From NCBI GenBank assembly GCA_021772015.1, contig JAETNS010000003.1, positions 1 through 64,000 on the forward strand: 64,000 nt of DNA, read 5' to 3'. Position 1 is the first letter of the stretch. Every line of letters starts with the position of its first letter. A program made the translations under genes and the position numbers. Source of the DNA: Prevotellaceae bacterium. Lineage in GTDB: Bacteria; Bacteroidota; Bacteroidia; Bacteroidales; Muribaculaceae. Under the pieces are notes generated by a model. The model saw only the letters and a program-made list of their open reading frames with translations. It searched no databases and was not told the origin of the DNA. Shown here one piece after another: positions 1-8,379 of this stretch.

Positions 1-131
1 GAATGGTTCAGATGGTAGGAGCCTGGGGGTGAGGGTGAAGGGAGTTGACTAAGGTCAATGACCGAACCCGAATCCCACAGGCGACGACCCAGATGAGCCA
101 TTATGACACGCCCTCGATAAAAATGATATGT
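1..131. other. window edge, no supported gene
   Basis: No recognisable gene. The minus strand has an ATG at 103 that stays open to the window edge (about 34 codons, Pro/Ser-rich at its end), but nothing about it resembles a known family and it may be chance. The plus-strand frames close at or before base 52. No tRNA-like fold was recognised. Confidence 0.3.
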
Positions 132-133
132 AT

Positions 134-168
134 AAGTAACCGGTCGAAATTATTTCGGGGGGTTACTT
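134..168. terminator. inverted repeat downstream of the thioredoxin gene
   Basis: Arms AAGTAACC (134-141) and GGTTACTT (161-168) pair perfectly, with an inner CGAAA/TTTCG stem (145-149 and 153-157). It lies 7 bp beyond the stop codon of the minus-strand TlpA-like gene. Being nearly symmetric it could end transcription from both sides. There is no long T tract, so the terminator role is inferred from position and stem strength. Confidence 0.55.
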
Positions 169-174
169 TATATA

Positions 175-1239
175 TTACGGTTGCTTCTGGACTGCTGCGG
201 GATCGGCGGTCGGGTTGAGAGCCGATCTGACTGACTCGATCAGCTCTTCTCCTTGGAGGTCGCGGGAGATGATGGTGCCGTCAGGACCGAAAAGGATGAT
301 GCAGGGGATTCCTGAAATGCCGTACAGGTCGGTGGGTATTGACTGGGCGTTGATGATCTGGGGCCAGGGGAGGTCATGACGCTTGATGGCGGCTTCGGTG
401 TTGGCGGGTTCGTCCCAGACTGCCACTCCGAGGATGTCGAGGGGCTTGTCTTTGAACTCATCGCGGATCTTTTTCAGCACGCGGGTCTCGCGGATGCAAG
501 GGCCGCACCAGCTTGCCCAGAAGTCAACCAGAGTGTAACGTCCTTTGCCGACATAGTCAGAGAGGCTTTGGGTGATCGTGTCATTCGTGACAGTGAAATC
601 TATGAACTTGTTGCCAGGCTGGGTTTTCTGTTTCTGCTCGAGGGCAGACACAAGTTTCGCGGTGCGCTGATAGCCTTTCATCGACGGGTACTGGGCGAGA
701 GCCTTGTTGAGGCGTGGCAGGTCATATTCATAGGCCTGCTGGAGGAAGAACATGTAGCCGATCGGATTGGTTGCGTTGGCGGCGATTACAGAGTCCATAT
801 AAATATTGTACTCGTTCTCAAGGATCGCCATGTTGTCGGCGAAGGTCGAATCTTGCGGGAGTTTGGCTGCTTTGGCCTGGAGAGCCTCGATCCCCTTCAT
901 CGCTTTCTCCAGAGAGAGGTTAAGATCTCCTCCTGTCACGGCCCCTCCGCGTTGTATCGAGATGTCGCCCGGCTCCAGGATGAAATTGCCGTAACGTTGT
1001 CCCTCGACAACGACCCGTGCCAGGAGAGGCTGGCTTACAGATCCCTTGAAAAGGGCGTGGCCGTTCTCGACCATCACAGAGTCTATTTTGTCGCCATTGT
1101 CGAAATTGACCAGGAACGCAGTCTGCCCGTTGGCAGTCTGCGGCATTGCCACGGTCACTTTGTAGTCGTCGCCTGCGGCTGCCGCCGAGCAGGCGGTCAG
1201 GAGCACCGCTCCGACCAGAGGAAGATATTTTCGGTTCAT
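175..1239 (-). CDS. TlpA-like thioredoxin-fold lipoprotein (DUF4369 plus redoxin)
   Basis: Exported thiol-disulfide oxidoreductase of the Bacteroidetes TlpA/ResA type. The start gives a lipoprotein signal (LLTAC, Cys about residue 17). The N-terminal 120 residues resemble the DUF4369 domain often fused to redoxins in this phylum, followed by a helical linker and a C-terminal thioredoxin fold with the active site WCGPC near residue 245 and the cis-Pro segment GIPCI near 312. Such proteins are thought to reduce disulfides, for example of apocytochromes, in the periplasm; the actual substrate here is unknown. It ends before a strong inverted repeat and is divergent from the acyl-CoA ligase gene. 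A monocistronic unit is likely. Confidence 0.85.
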   Translation of the reverse strand: MNRKYLPLVGAVLLTACSAAAAGDDYKVTVAMPQTANGQTAFLVNFDNGDKIDSVMVENGHALFKGSVSQPLLARVVVEGQRYGNFILEPGDISIQRGGAVTGGDLNLSLEKAMKGIEALQAKAAKLPQDSTFADNMAILENEYNIYMDSVIAANATNPIGYMFFLQQAYEYDLPRLNKALAQYPSMKGYQRTAKLVSALEQKQKTQPGNKFIDFTVTNDTITQSLSDYVGKGRYTLVDFWASWCGPCIRETRVLKKIRDEFKDKPLDILGVAVWDEPANTEAAIKRHDLPWPQIINAQSIPTDLYGISGIPCIILFGPDGTIISRDLQGEELIESVRSALNPTADPAAVQKQP

Positions 1240-1240
1240 C

Positions 1241-1271
1241 TTGCTGTGTTTAGTGAATTTTATTAATTTTG
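1241..1271 (+). promoter_or_regulatory. promoter of the acyl-CoA ligase gene
   Basis: Bacteroidetes-type promoter: -33-like TTG at 1241-1243, 20 bp spacer, and -7 element TAATTTTG at 1264-1271. Transcription would start near 1278, which supports the internal ATG at 1343 rather than the upstream in-frame ATG at 1241. Confidence 0.6.
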
Positions 1272-1342
1272 CGTCTCTCCGACAAAGTAAGGAAAAATTT
1301 TGTTATGTTACCATATACATAACGATAAAACTTGTGAAAAAG

Positions 1343-2992
1343 ATGAATGACCGCCTTATTGAAGCGATATCTGAAAGCATAGCCGCCAATTGGAACCGTG
1401 ACGCGCTGACCGACTTTCAGGGAAAGACCGCCACTTATGGAGAACTTGCCGCCCGCATAGCCCGTATGCACTTGCTTTTCAGGGCTGTCGGGTTGAAGCC
1501 GGGCGACCGTGTCGCCCTTTGCGCTAAAAATTCGGCAGAATGGGCCTCTACATTTCTGGGGGCGCTTACGTATGGGGCTGTGGTTGTCCCGTTGCTTCAT
1601 GAGTTCCAGCCGGGCAATATCGCCCATCTGGTCACTCATTCGGAGGCCAGGCTGCTGTTCACAGAGAAATCGATCGCTGACAATCTCGATATGGACAGCA
1701 TGGCCGGGGTCGACGGAGTGGTGCTGCTGAATGATTTCACTGTGGTGTATGACCCCAGCGGAAAGGTGAAATCGGCCGTAGAAGCCCTTGACTCGATGTT
1801 TGCCAGGCTTTATCCCGAAGGGTACTCCTCTGCAGGCATGCGTTATGTGTCTCCCTCTTCCTCCGACCTTGCTCTCATAAACTATACCTCCGGCTCGACC
1901 GGCAATTCCAAAGGGGTGATGATCACCTACGGCAACCTGTGGGGCAACATAGGATTCGCCCTTCGTCAGATTGACTTCCTGCATCCGGGTGACGGCATGT
2001 TGAGCATGCTCCCCCTGGCCCATATGTATGGACTGGTGTTCGAGTTTCTGTTTCCCCTTTGCCGGGGTTGTCATATCACATTCCTGGGGCGCGTGCCGTC
2101 GCCGAAGATTGTCCTGGCGGCGTTCGCCCAGGTCAGACCCAAACTTGTCATCACCGTTCCCCTCGTTATCGAGAAGATCGTCAGAGGGAAAGTGTTGCCG
2201 GTCCTCAAGAAGCCGGCTGTCAGGTTCCTGACCGCGATCCCCGGCCTGCGACGGATTGTATATTCCAAGATTAAAAAACAGCTGCTCGCGGCGTTTGGCG
2301 GTGAGTTGAAGCAGCTCATACTGGGGGGTGCGCCCTTGACGGCGGATGTCGAGGAATTCCTGCGCAAGATCAAATTCCCGTTCACGATAGGTTACGGGAT
2401 GACCGAATGCGCTCCTCTTGTGACCTATGAATGGTGGGAGACACAGCGCCCCCATTCATGTGGTCGGATCGTCGATGGCATGGAAGCCAGAATCGACTCC
2501 CCGGATCCGGAGAAGATTCCCGGCGTGCTTTATCTGAAAGGGCCGAATGTCATGCGGGGGTATTTCAAGAATGACGCGGCTACCGAAGAGGCGCTTTCCG
2601 CAGATGACTGGCTCAATACCGGCGACATATGCACGATGGACGCTGACGGGTATCTCTATATACGTGGTCGCGAGAAAAACATGATCCTCGGCCCGTCGGG
2701 TCAGAACATCTATCCAGAGGAGATAGAGATCGTTCTCAATGACCTTCCTCTGGTAGGGGAGAGCGTCGTTGTTGACCGTGGCGGCAAGCTCGTGGCTCTT
2801 GTCCATCCTGATTATGAGGCTGCCCGCAAGCAAGGTCTGTCAGAGCCGCAGGCAAACGAGGCTGTCGAGAGGTTGTTGCCGCAACTCAACAGGGGGGTGC
2901 CCCCATACGCCCGTGTCTCGGAAATAGAGATTCATGCCGACGAGTTTGAGAAGACACCCAAACACTCCATCCGCAGGTTCATTTACAAATGA
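1343..2992 (+). CDS. AMP-binding long-chain fatty acid--CoA ligase (FadD-like)
   Basis: Adenylate-forming enzyme that activates a carboxylic acid, probably a fatty acid, with ATP and CoA. The AMP-binding signature TSGSTGNSKG lies near residue 181 and the GYGMTE motif near 350; the C-terminal subdomain keeps the GREKNMI hinge and a late catalytic-type Lys (KTPKHS). Length (549 aa) fits the family. The frame is open back to 1241, but the -7 element at 1264-1271 overlaps that extension, so ATG 1343 (or GTG 1334) is preferred. Substrate chain length cannot be told from sequence; acyl-ACP synthetase activity is possible. Downstream gltX has its own promoter. Confidence 0.85.
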   Translation: MNDRLIEAISESIAANWNRDALTDFQGKTATYGELAARIARMHLLFRAVGLKPGDRVALCAKNSAEWASTFLGALTYGAVVVPLLHEFQPGNIAHLVTHSEARLLFTEKSIADNLDMDSMAGVDGVVLLNDFTVVYDPSGKVKSAVEALDSMFARLYPEGYSSAGMRYVSPSSSDLALINYTSGSTGNSKGVMITYGNLWGNIGFALRQIDFLHPGDGMLSMLPLAHMYGLVFEFLFPLCRGCHITFLGRVPSPKIVLAAFAQVRPKLVITVPLVIEKIVRGKVLPVLKKPAVRFLTAIPGLRRIVYSKIKKQLLAAFGGELKQLILGGAPLTADVEEFLRKIKFPFTIGYGMTECAPLVTYEWWETQRPHSCGRIVDGMEARIDSPDPEKIPGVLYLKGPNVMRGYFKNDAATEEALSADDWLNTGDICTMDADGYLYIRGREKNMILGPSGQNIYPEEIEIVLNDLPLVGESVVVDRGGKLVALVHPDYEAARKQGLSEPQANEAVERLLPQLNRGVPPYARVSEIEIHADEFEKTPKHSIRRFIYK

Positions 2993-3090
2993 TGTGCCGT
3001 CTGGAAAATCCCAAAGAGGTGTAAAGCTCGAGGAAATGTCCTTGTAAGGCGAAATATCGTGCGGTTTTAGGTATTTTAAGAAAAAATCGC

Positions 3091-3124
3091 TAATTTTGCA
3101 CCCGTAATCCGGGGGCTGCCCGGA
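3091..3124 (+). promoter_or_regulatory. gltX promoter -7 element and leader hairpin
   Basis: TAATTTTG at 3091-3098 matches the Bacteroidetes -7 consensus; the -33 region is poor (TTTTAG at 3065-3070). A small GC hairpin, TCCGGG 3108-3113 with CCCGGA 3119-3124, follows at the expected start of the transcript, about 25 bp before the gltX ATG. Confidence 0.5.
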
Positions 3125-3148
3125 GGGCTGTAAAGATTTGAAATCCCA

Positions 3149-4687
3149 ATGATACAGAGAAAAGTCAGGGTGCGTTTTGCCCCGTCACCGACGGGCCCGC
3201 TCCACATAGGAGGTGTGCGTACCGCTTTATATAATTACCTTTTCGCCCGCCAGAATGGCGGCGACATGATTCTCCGAATCGAAGACACCGACTCCCAGCG
3301 ATTTGTGCCGGGGGCAGAGGATTATATCAACGAGTCGTTGAAATGGCTTGGAATAGGTATAGATGAAGGTGTCCGTGAAGGGGGCGCGTACGGGCCTTAC
3401 AAACAAAGCGAGCGGCGTGACATCTATCGCAAGTATGTCGGGAAACTGCTTGACGCGGGAAAAGCCTACATTGCGTTCGACACTCCCCTGGAGTTGGAGA
3501 AAGCGCGCGCCGAAAAGCCCAATTTCCAGTATGACGCTTCCACCCGCATGGCCATGCGAAACTCCCTGTCATTGCCCAAGGAGGAGGTTGACCGTCTTAT
3601 GGCTGAAGGCACTCCCCATGTCGTGCGTTTCAAGATCGAACCCGGCCGCGATGTCAAGGTCGATGACCTGATCCGTGGTGAGGTTGTCATCAAGTCAGAC
3701 ATACTTGACGACAAGGTCTTGTACAAGAGTGCCGATGACCTGCCTACCTACCATCTGGCCAATATCGTTGATGACCATCTGATGGAGGTCAGCCATGTAA
3801 TACGTGGTGAGGAGTGGCTGCCGTCGGCCCCGTTGCATGTCCTCCTTTACGAGGCGTTCGGCTGGAGCGACACGATGCCCCGCTTCGTCCATCTGCCCTT
3901 GCTGCTCAAGCCTGACGGCAAAGGCAAGCTCTCCAAGCGCGACGGAGACCGGCTCGGTTTCCCCGTATTCCCATTGGAATGGCATGACCCCAAGAGCGGC
4001 GAGACATCTTCCGGATTCCGTGAGAAAGGTTATCTCCCGGAGGCACTGGTCAATTTCCTCGCTCTTCTGGGCTGGAATCCCGGCGATGACAAGGAGGTGA
4101 TGTCTATGGATGAGCTGATCAGCCGCTTTTCTTTCTCACATTGCTCCAAATCGGGCGCACGTTTCGCATTCGAGAAGGGGAAATGGTTTAACCATGAGTA
4201 TCTCATGAACACTCCGGGCGATCAGCTCGCCGTGATGTTCCGCCCGGTCATGGAGGAGCACGGCATAAATCCTGACAGTTTCGCTGCCGACTATACCGCC
4301 AAGGCGATAGACATGGTGAAAGGCCGCGCCGATCTCATCCCCGATCTCTGGGAGCAAGGATCGTTCTTCTTCAGGGCTCCCGACAGTTATGCCGAGAAGG
4401 ATGTGCGCAAGCGTTGGAAAGAAGGCACGCCGGAAATAATGGAGGAGCTTATAGGTGTCCTTGAAAGTCTCCCCGACTTTTCCTCGTCGGCTGCCGAGCC
4501 TGTCGTGCTCAAATGGATCACAGACAACGGTTATCACATGGGCAACGTCATGAACGCTTTCCGCCTCGCTGTGGTCGGGCAATGCAAAGGTCCGCATATG
4601 TTTGACATTACCGAGGTTCTTGGCCGGCCGGAGACAATCAGCCGTCTGCGCAAGGCCATTGAGACAATTGAAGTGCCGCAGGTTTGA
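3149..4687 (+). CDS. gltX: glutamate--tRNA ligase
   Basis: Class I aminoacyl-tRNA synthetase charging tRNA-Glu in the cytoplasm. The N-terminus has the class-defining [12 protein letters not shown] segment (HIGH motif as HIGG) at residues 11-22, and KLSKR (KMSKS equivalent) near residue 260, followed by the anticodon-binding helical domain. The 512 aa length is normal. Whether it is discriminating or also charges tRNA-Gln cannot be read from the sequence. It has its own promoter; waaA follows 60 bp downstream and may be co-transcribed. Confidence 0.97.
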   Translation: MIQRKVRVRFAPSPTGPLHIGGVRTALYNYLFARQNGGDMILRIEDTDSQRFVPGAEDYINESLKWLGIGIDEGVREGGAYGPYKQSERRDIYRKYVGKLLDAGKAYIAFDTPLELEKARAEKPNFQYDASTRMAMRNSLSLPKEEVDRLMAEGTPHVVRFKIEPGRDVKVDDLIRGEVVIKSDILDDKVLYKSADDLPTYHLANIVDDHLMEVSHVIRGEEWLPSAPLHVLLYEAFGWSDTMPRFVHLPLLLKPDGKGKLSKRDGDRLGFPVFPLEWHDPKSGETSSGFREKGYLPEALVNFLALLGWNPGDDKEVMSMDELISRFSFSHCSKSGARFAFEKGKWFNHEYLMNTPGDQLAVMFRPVMEEHGINPDSFAADYTAKAIDMVKGRADLIPDLWEQGSFFFRAPDSYAEKDVRKRWKEGTPEIMEELIGVLESLPDFSSSAAEPVVLKWITDNGYHMGNVMNAFRLAVVGQCKGPHMFDITEVLGRPETISRLRKAIETIEVPQV

Positions 4688-4747
4688 ATATCTCCTTTGC
4701 GCTGATCTGATTTTACAAAGAGACGACAGAACGAAACCCACGCAAGA

Positions 4748-6025
4748 GTGAACCTGCTCTACAACACCGCAATCTCGCTTTATGGAGCCGCCGCCCAGGT
4801 GGTGTCGCTGCGTAGCCGCAAAGTCCGCAAGATGCTTCGCGGCCAGCACAGGACCCCCGAACTGCTGCGGCGCAAACTCGCCGACAAGCCCGGCGCGGTC
4901 TGGTTTCATGCCTCCTCCCTGGGGGAATTCGAGCAAGGCCGTCCGATGATCGAACGTCTCAAGCGCGAGCATCCCGAAGTGCCGGTGCTGCTTAGCTTTT
5001 TCTCCCCTTCGGGATATGAGGTCAGGAAAAACTACCATTTTGCCGACGCGGTGGTCTACCTGCCGTTTGACACTCCGCAGCGCGTGCGCCGTTTCCTCGA
5101 CATCGCCAAGCCCTCGATGGCCATATTCATAAAGTATGAGTTCTGGGGGAATTATCTCGAAGAGCTTCACCGAAGAGGGATACCTACCTACCTTATCTCC
5201 TCCATATTCCGTCCCGGCCAGCGGTTTTTCCGCAATATCGGCGGCATGTTCCGCAAAATGCTGCATTGTTTCGATCGTCTGTACGTTCAGGACGAACGTT
5301 CGCGCCGCCTGCTTCGTGTAATCGGTGTCGAGAATGTGACGGTCGCCGGTGACACCCGTTTTGACCGCGTGACGGATGTCATGCGCTCGACGGTCGACAT
5401 CCCCGGCTTTCCCGGTTTCGCGTCTGAAGCCAAGATGAAATTCATAGCAGGCAGCTCATGGGAGGCTGACGAAGATGTGTATGTGCCGTGGCTTAACGCC
5501 CATCCCGAGGTAGCGTTTATCATCGCTCCACATGAGTTCAACGAGACGCGCCTCGAAGCCCTGCGCAACCGTTTCACGGGAGGGAAAGTCGTGTTGCTGT
5601 CTGAATGGATAGAAATCATAAAGAAATCCCGCAAGGAGAACAAGCCGCTTCCCGGCTGGCTGTCGGAAGTCAGGGGTGTTATCGTTGACTCTTTCGGCAA
5701 GCTCTCGACACTATATCGCTTTGCCGACATCGCGTATATAGGTGGCGGTTTCGGCGCGGGGATCCACAACCTTAACGAGGCTGCTGTCTATGGCATTCCG
5801 GTGGTGTTCGGTCCTAATCACGCCAAATTCAAGGAAGCGGCCGATCTGATCGCCTGCGGAGGTGGATTCTCTGTCGCTGACAAGGCGGAATTCAATTCCA
5901 CGATGGAGATGTTCGGGTCCTCGGCTGAGGCGTTGCATAAGGCCGGTGCCGAGGCCGGGAAATATATCCGTGACAACCTCGGGGCTACCGATCGCATCTA
6001 TTCCGAGATTTTCGCCCATCTGTAA
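4748..6025 (+). CDS. waaA: 3-deoxy-D-manno-octulosonic acid (Kdo) transferase
   Basis: Inner-membrane glycosyltransferase that adds Kdo to lipid IVA in LPS core synthesis. The N-terminal hydrophobic anchor and the HASSLGEFEQ motif near residue 56 (the SxGE catalytic glutamate of the GT30 family) are clear, as is the C-terminal nucleotide-sugar half with GGGFGAGIHN and the following NEAAVYG/FGPNHAKF segment. The start is GTG at 4748; no ATG with better context lies upstream in frame. Mono- or bifunctional Kdo transfer cannot be decided from sequence. Confidence 0.93.
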   Translation: MNLLYNTAISLYGAAAQVVSLRSRKVRKMLRGQHRTPELLRRKLADKPGAVWFHASSLGEFEQGRPMIERLKREHPEVPVLLSFFSPSGYEVRKNYHFADAVVYLPFDTPQRVRRFLDIAKPSMAIFIKYEFWGNYLEELHRRGIPTYLISSIFRPGQRFFRNIGGMFRKMLHCFDRLYVQDERSRRLLRVIGVENVTVAGDTRFDRVTDVMRSTVDIPGFPGFASEAKMKFIAGSSWEADEDVYVPWLNAHPEVAFIIAPHEFNETRLEALRNRFTGGKVVLLSEWIEIIKKSRKENKPLPGWLSEVRGVIVDSFGKLSTLYRFADIAYIGGGFGAGIHNLNEAAVYGIPVVFGPNHAKFKEAADLIACGGGFSVADKAEFNSTMEMFGSSAEALHKAGAEAGKYIRDNLGATDRIYSEIFAHL

Positions 6026-6151
6026 AGATCTCACGAATTTGTCTGTAAGACCGTATCTTTCTGCCGGACAGAGAGTTCGGTGAAATTCTGTCGTGGATTT
6101 GTGGTATGTCGCAGGCTGTTGCGCGCAGGGTGTAAAATAGTCTGCCAAAAG

Positions 6152-6183
6152 TTTGCCTGTTTGGCAAAAATTTCGTAATTTTG
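6152..6183 (+). promoter_or_regulatory. gyrB promoter
   Basis: -33 TTTG at 6152-6155, 20 bp spacer, -7 TAATTTTG at 6176-6183: an excellent match to the Bacteroidetes consensus. The predicted leader is about 70 nt. The remainder of the 6026-6257 gap shows no gene. Confidence 0.7.
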
Positions 6184-6257
6184 TAACGTAAATCCTTAGG
6201 CTGCGGATTTGTGGTCGGTTGGGATTGTGCATTGATTTTCAATAGCTTATACAATTT

Positions 6258-8234
6258 ATGTCAGACAATCTTTTTGATTTGGACAATATCACGGATCCTG
6301 TTGACTCCAAAAGCGAGCAGGAATACAGCGCGAGTAATATTCAGGTGCTTGAGGGGCTGGAGGCCGTCCGTAAACGTCCTGCAATGTATATCGGCGACAT
6401 CAGCGAGAAGGGGCTCCACCATCTCGTCTATGAGGTTGTCGACAACTCCATCGATGAAGCCCTTGCGGGGTTCTGTACTCATATTGAAGTCACAATCAAC
6501 GAGGATAACTCGATAACGGTGGTCGACAATGGCCGCGGTATCCCTGTCGACATGCACGAGAAAGAGCATAAGAGCGCTCTTGAAGTCGTCCTGACAGTGC
6601 TTCATGCCGGCGGTAAATTCGACAAGGGATCGTACAAGGTGTCCGGAGGTCTCCACGGTGTAGGTGTCAGCTGTGTCAACGCCCTTTCCTCCTACCTCCG
6701 GGCTGAGGTCCGCCGTAACGGCAAGATCTATATGCAGGAGTATTCCGTCGGCAAGCCGACCAGTGAGCTTAAGGTGATAGGGGAGACCGACGACCACGGT
6801 ACCTCCGTGACTTTCCTGCCCGACTCGTCGATATTCACCGTGACGGTCTATGACTACGACATACTTTCCAAGCGACTCCGCGACCTCGCGTTTCTCAACG
6901 CGGGGATAACACTCACCATCACTGACAAGCGTCAGCTTGACAATGAAGGAAATCCCCGCCGTGAGGTGTTCTATTCGGCCAACGGGCTCAGCGAGTTCGT
7001 GAAATACATCGACTCTTCCAAAGAGCCGCTGATCCCGGATGTCATCCATCTCAACACGGAGCGTCAGGGAGTGCCCGTCGAGGTGGCCCTCACTTACAAC
7101 ACAACCTTCAACGAGAATGTCTATTCTTTCGTCAACAATATCAATACGATAGAAGGTGGTACCCACCTTACCGGATTCCGCCGCGGACTGACCACGACCC
7201 TCAAGAAATACGCCGAAGACAACAAGCTTCTGGAGAAAAGCAAGGTGGAGATCTCAAGCGATGACTTCCGCGAAGGATTGACTGCGGTCGTCTCCGTGAA
7301 GGTCATGGAGCCGCAGTTCGAGGGACAGACAAAAACCAAGCTCGGCAACTCGGAAGTCGCCGGAGCTGTCTCCGCAGCTGTTTCCGAGGCTCTGCGCAAC
7401 TATCTTGAAGAGCACCCGTCAGAGGCCAAGGCCATAGTCAGCAAGGTCATTCTGGCTGCCCAGGCCCGCAAGGCGGCATACGATGCCCGTACCAAGATCC
7501 AGCGTAAGTCGCCGCTATGCGGAGGGGGGCTCCCCGGCAAGCTCGCCGACTGCTCCAGCCGCACAGCCGAGGAATGCGAGATATTCCTTGTCGAGGGAGA
7601 CTCTGCGGGTGGTACAGCCAAGAGCGGCCGCGACCGCCGATACCAGGCGATCCTCCCACTTCGCGGAAAAGTGCTGAATGTCGAGAAGGCTATGGAACAC
7701 AAAGTCTTCGATTCCGAGCAGATCACCAACATATTCAGAGCGTTGCGCGTCACGATCGGCACCGAGAATGATCCCAAGGAGGCAAATCTGACCAAGCTCG
7801 CCTACCATAAGGTCATAATAATGACCGATGCCGATGTCGACGGTTCGCATATCGCGACGTTGCTCATGACCCTTTTCTTCCGTCGCATGCGTCCTATCAT
7901 CGAACAAGGTTATCTCTATCTGGCTACTCCCCCCCTCTACAAATGCTCAAAAGGCAAGATCGAGGAGTATTGCTGGACAGACCAGCAACGCCAGGCGTTT
8001 GTCGACCAGTATGGACCTCAGGTCAAGGTGCAGCGCTACAAAGGTCTCGGTGAGATGAGCGACAAAGAGCTTAGAGACACCACCATGTCTCCCGAACACC
8101 GCCTGTTGAAGCAGGTGCAGATTTCCGACGCGGCAGAGGCCGACCGTATCTTCTCCATGCTGATGGGCGAGGATGTAGGGCCGAGACGTGAGTTCATCGA
8201 AGCCAACGCGAGCTACGCCAATATTGACGCATGA
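6258..8234 (+). CDS. gyrB: DNA gyrase subunit B
   Basis: ATPase subunit of the type II topoisomerase that introduces negative supercoils. A GHKL ATPase domain is visible (DNSIDEAL near residue 60, GLHGVGVS near 130), then the transducer, and the TOPRIM domain with EGDSAGG near 445 and the metal-binding TDADVDG near 522. The C-terminus has the conserved QRYKGLGEM segment. It could in principle be ParE, but the length (658 aa), the spacing and the YKGLGEM context favour GyrB. The gene is alone on its transcript and is followed by an 11-bp inverted repeat. Confidence 0.93.
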   Translation: MSDNLFDLDNITDPVDSKSEQEYSASNIQVLEGLEAVRKRPAMYIGDISEKGLHHLVYEVVDNSIDEALAGFCTHIEVTINEDNSITVVDNGRGIPVDMHEKEHKSALEVVLTVLHAGGKFDKGSYKVSGGLHGVGVSCVNALSSYLRAEVRRNGKIYMQEYSVGKPTSELKVIGETDDHGTSVTFLPDSSIFTVTVYDYDILSKRLRDLAFLNAGITLTITDKRQLDNEGNPRREVFYSANGLSEFVKYIDSSKEPLIPDVIHLNTERQGVPVEVALTYNTTFNENVYSFVNNINTIEGGTHLTGFRRGLTTTLKKYAEDNKLLEKSKVEISSDDFREGLTAVVSVKVMEPQFEGQTKTKLGNSEVAGAVSAAVSEALRNYLEEHPSEAKAIVSKVILAAQARKAAYDARTKIQRKSPLCGGGLPGKLADCSSRTAEECEIFLVEGDSAGGTAKSGRDRRYQAILPLRGKVLNVEKAMEHKVFDSEQITNIFRALRVTIGTENDPKEANLTKLAYHKVIIMTDADVDGSHIATLLMTLFFRRMRPIIEQGYLYLATPPLYKCSKGKIEEYCWTDQQRQAFVDQYGPQVKVQRYKGLGEMSDKELRDTTMSPEHRLLKQVQISDAAEADRIFSMLMGEDVGPRREFIEANASYANIDA

Positions 8235-8256
8235 CAGGCCTCCGGCTACTCCTATG

Positions 8257-8285
8257 ACGCTTAACATTCCCGCGATGTTAAGCGT
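8257..8285. terminator. 11-bp perfect inverted repeat after gyrB
   Basis: ACGCTTAACAT at 8257-8267 and ATGTTAAGCGT at 8275-8285 pair perfectly around a 7-nt loop. It starts 22 bp after the gyrB stop. The T-run is missing, so it may be a weak terminator, an mRNA-stabilising stem or a protein-binding palindrome. Confidence 0.45.
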
Positions 8286-8379
8286 TGTAGTTAAGAGGGA
8301 GTTTAATAGCGTATATCTGAACACCTTCTAAAACCGAACATAATAGCGATAAAACGCTTCATAAACCTACCAGTTATTT

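Noticed and set aside
376-1266. 296-codon plus-strand open frame opposite the thioredoxin gene
   Set aside because: Antisense shadow: the minus strand has a lipobox, a WCGPC active site and full family structure, while this frame has none.
1250-2455. 401-codon minus-strand frame opposite the acyl-CoA ligase gene
   Set aside because: Shadow of a clear adenylate-forming enzyme; no recognisable features of its own.
4136-5266. 376-codon minus-strand frame spanning gltX and waaA
   Set aside because: It crosses two well-supported genes on the other strand and resembles nothing.
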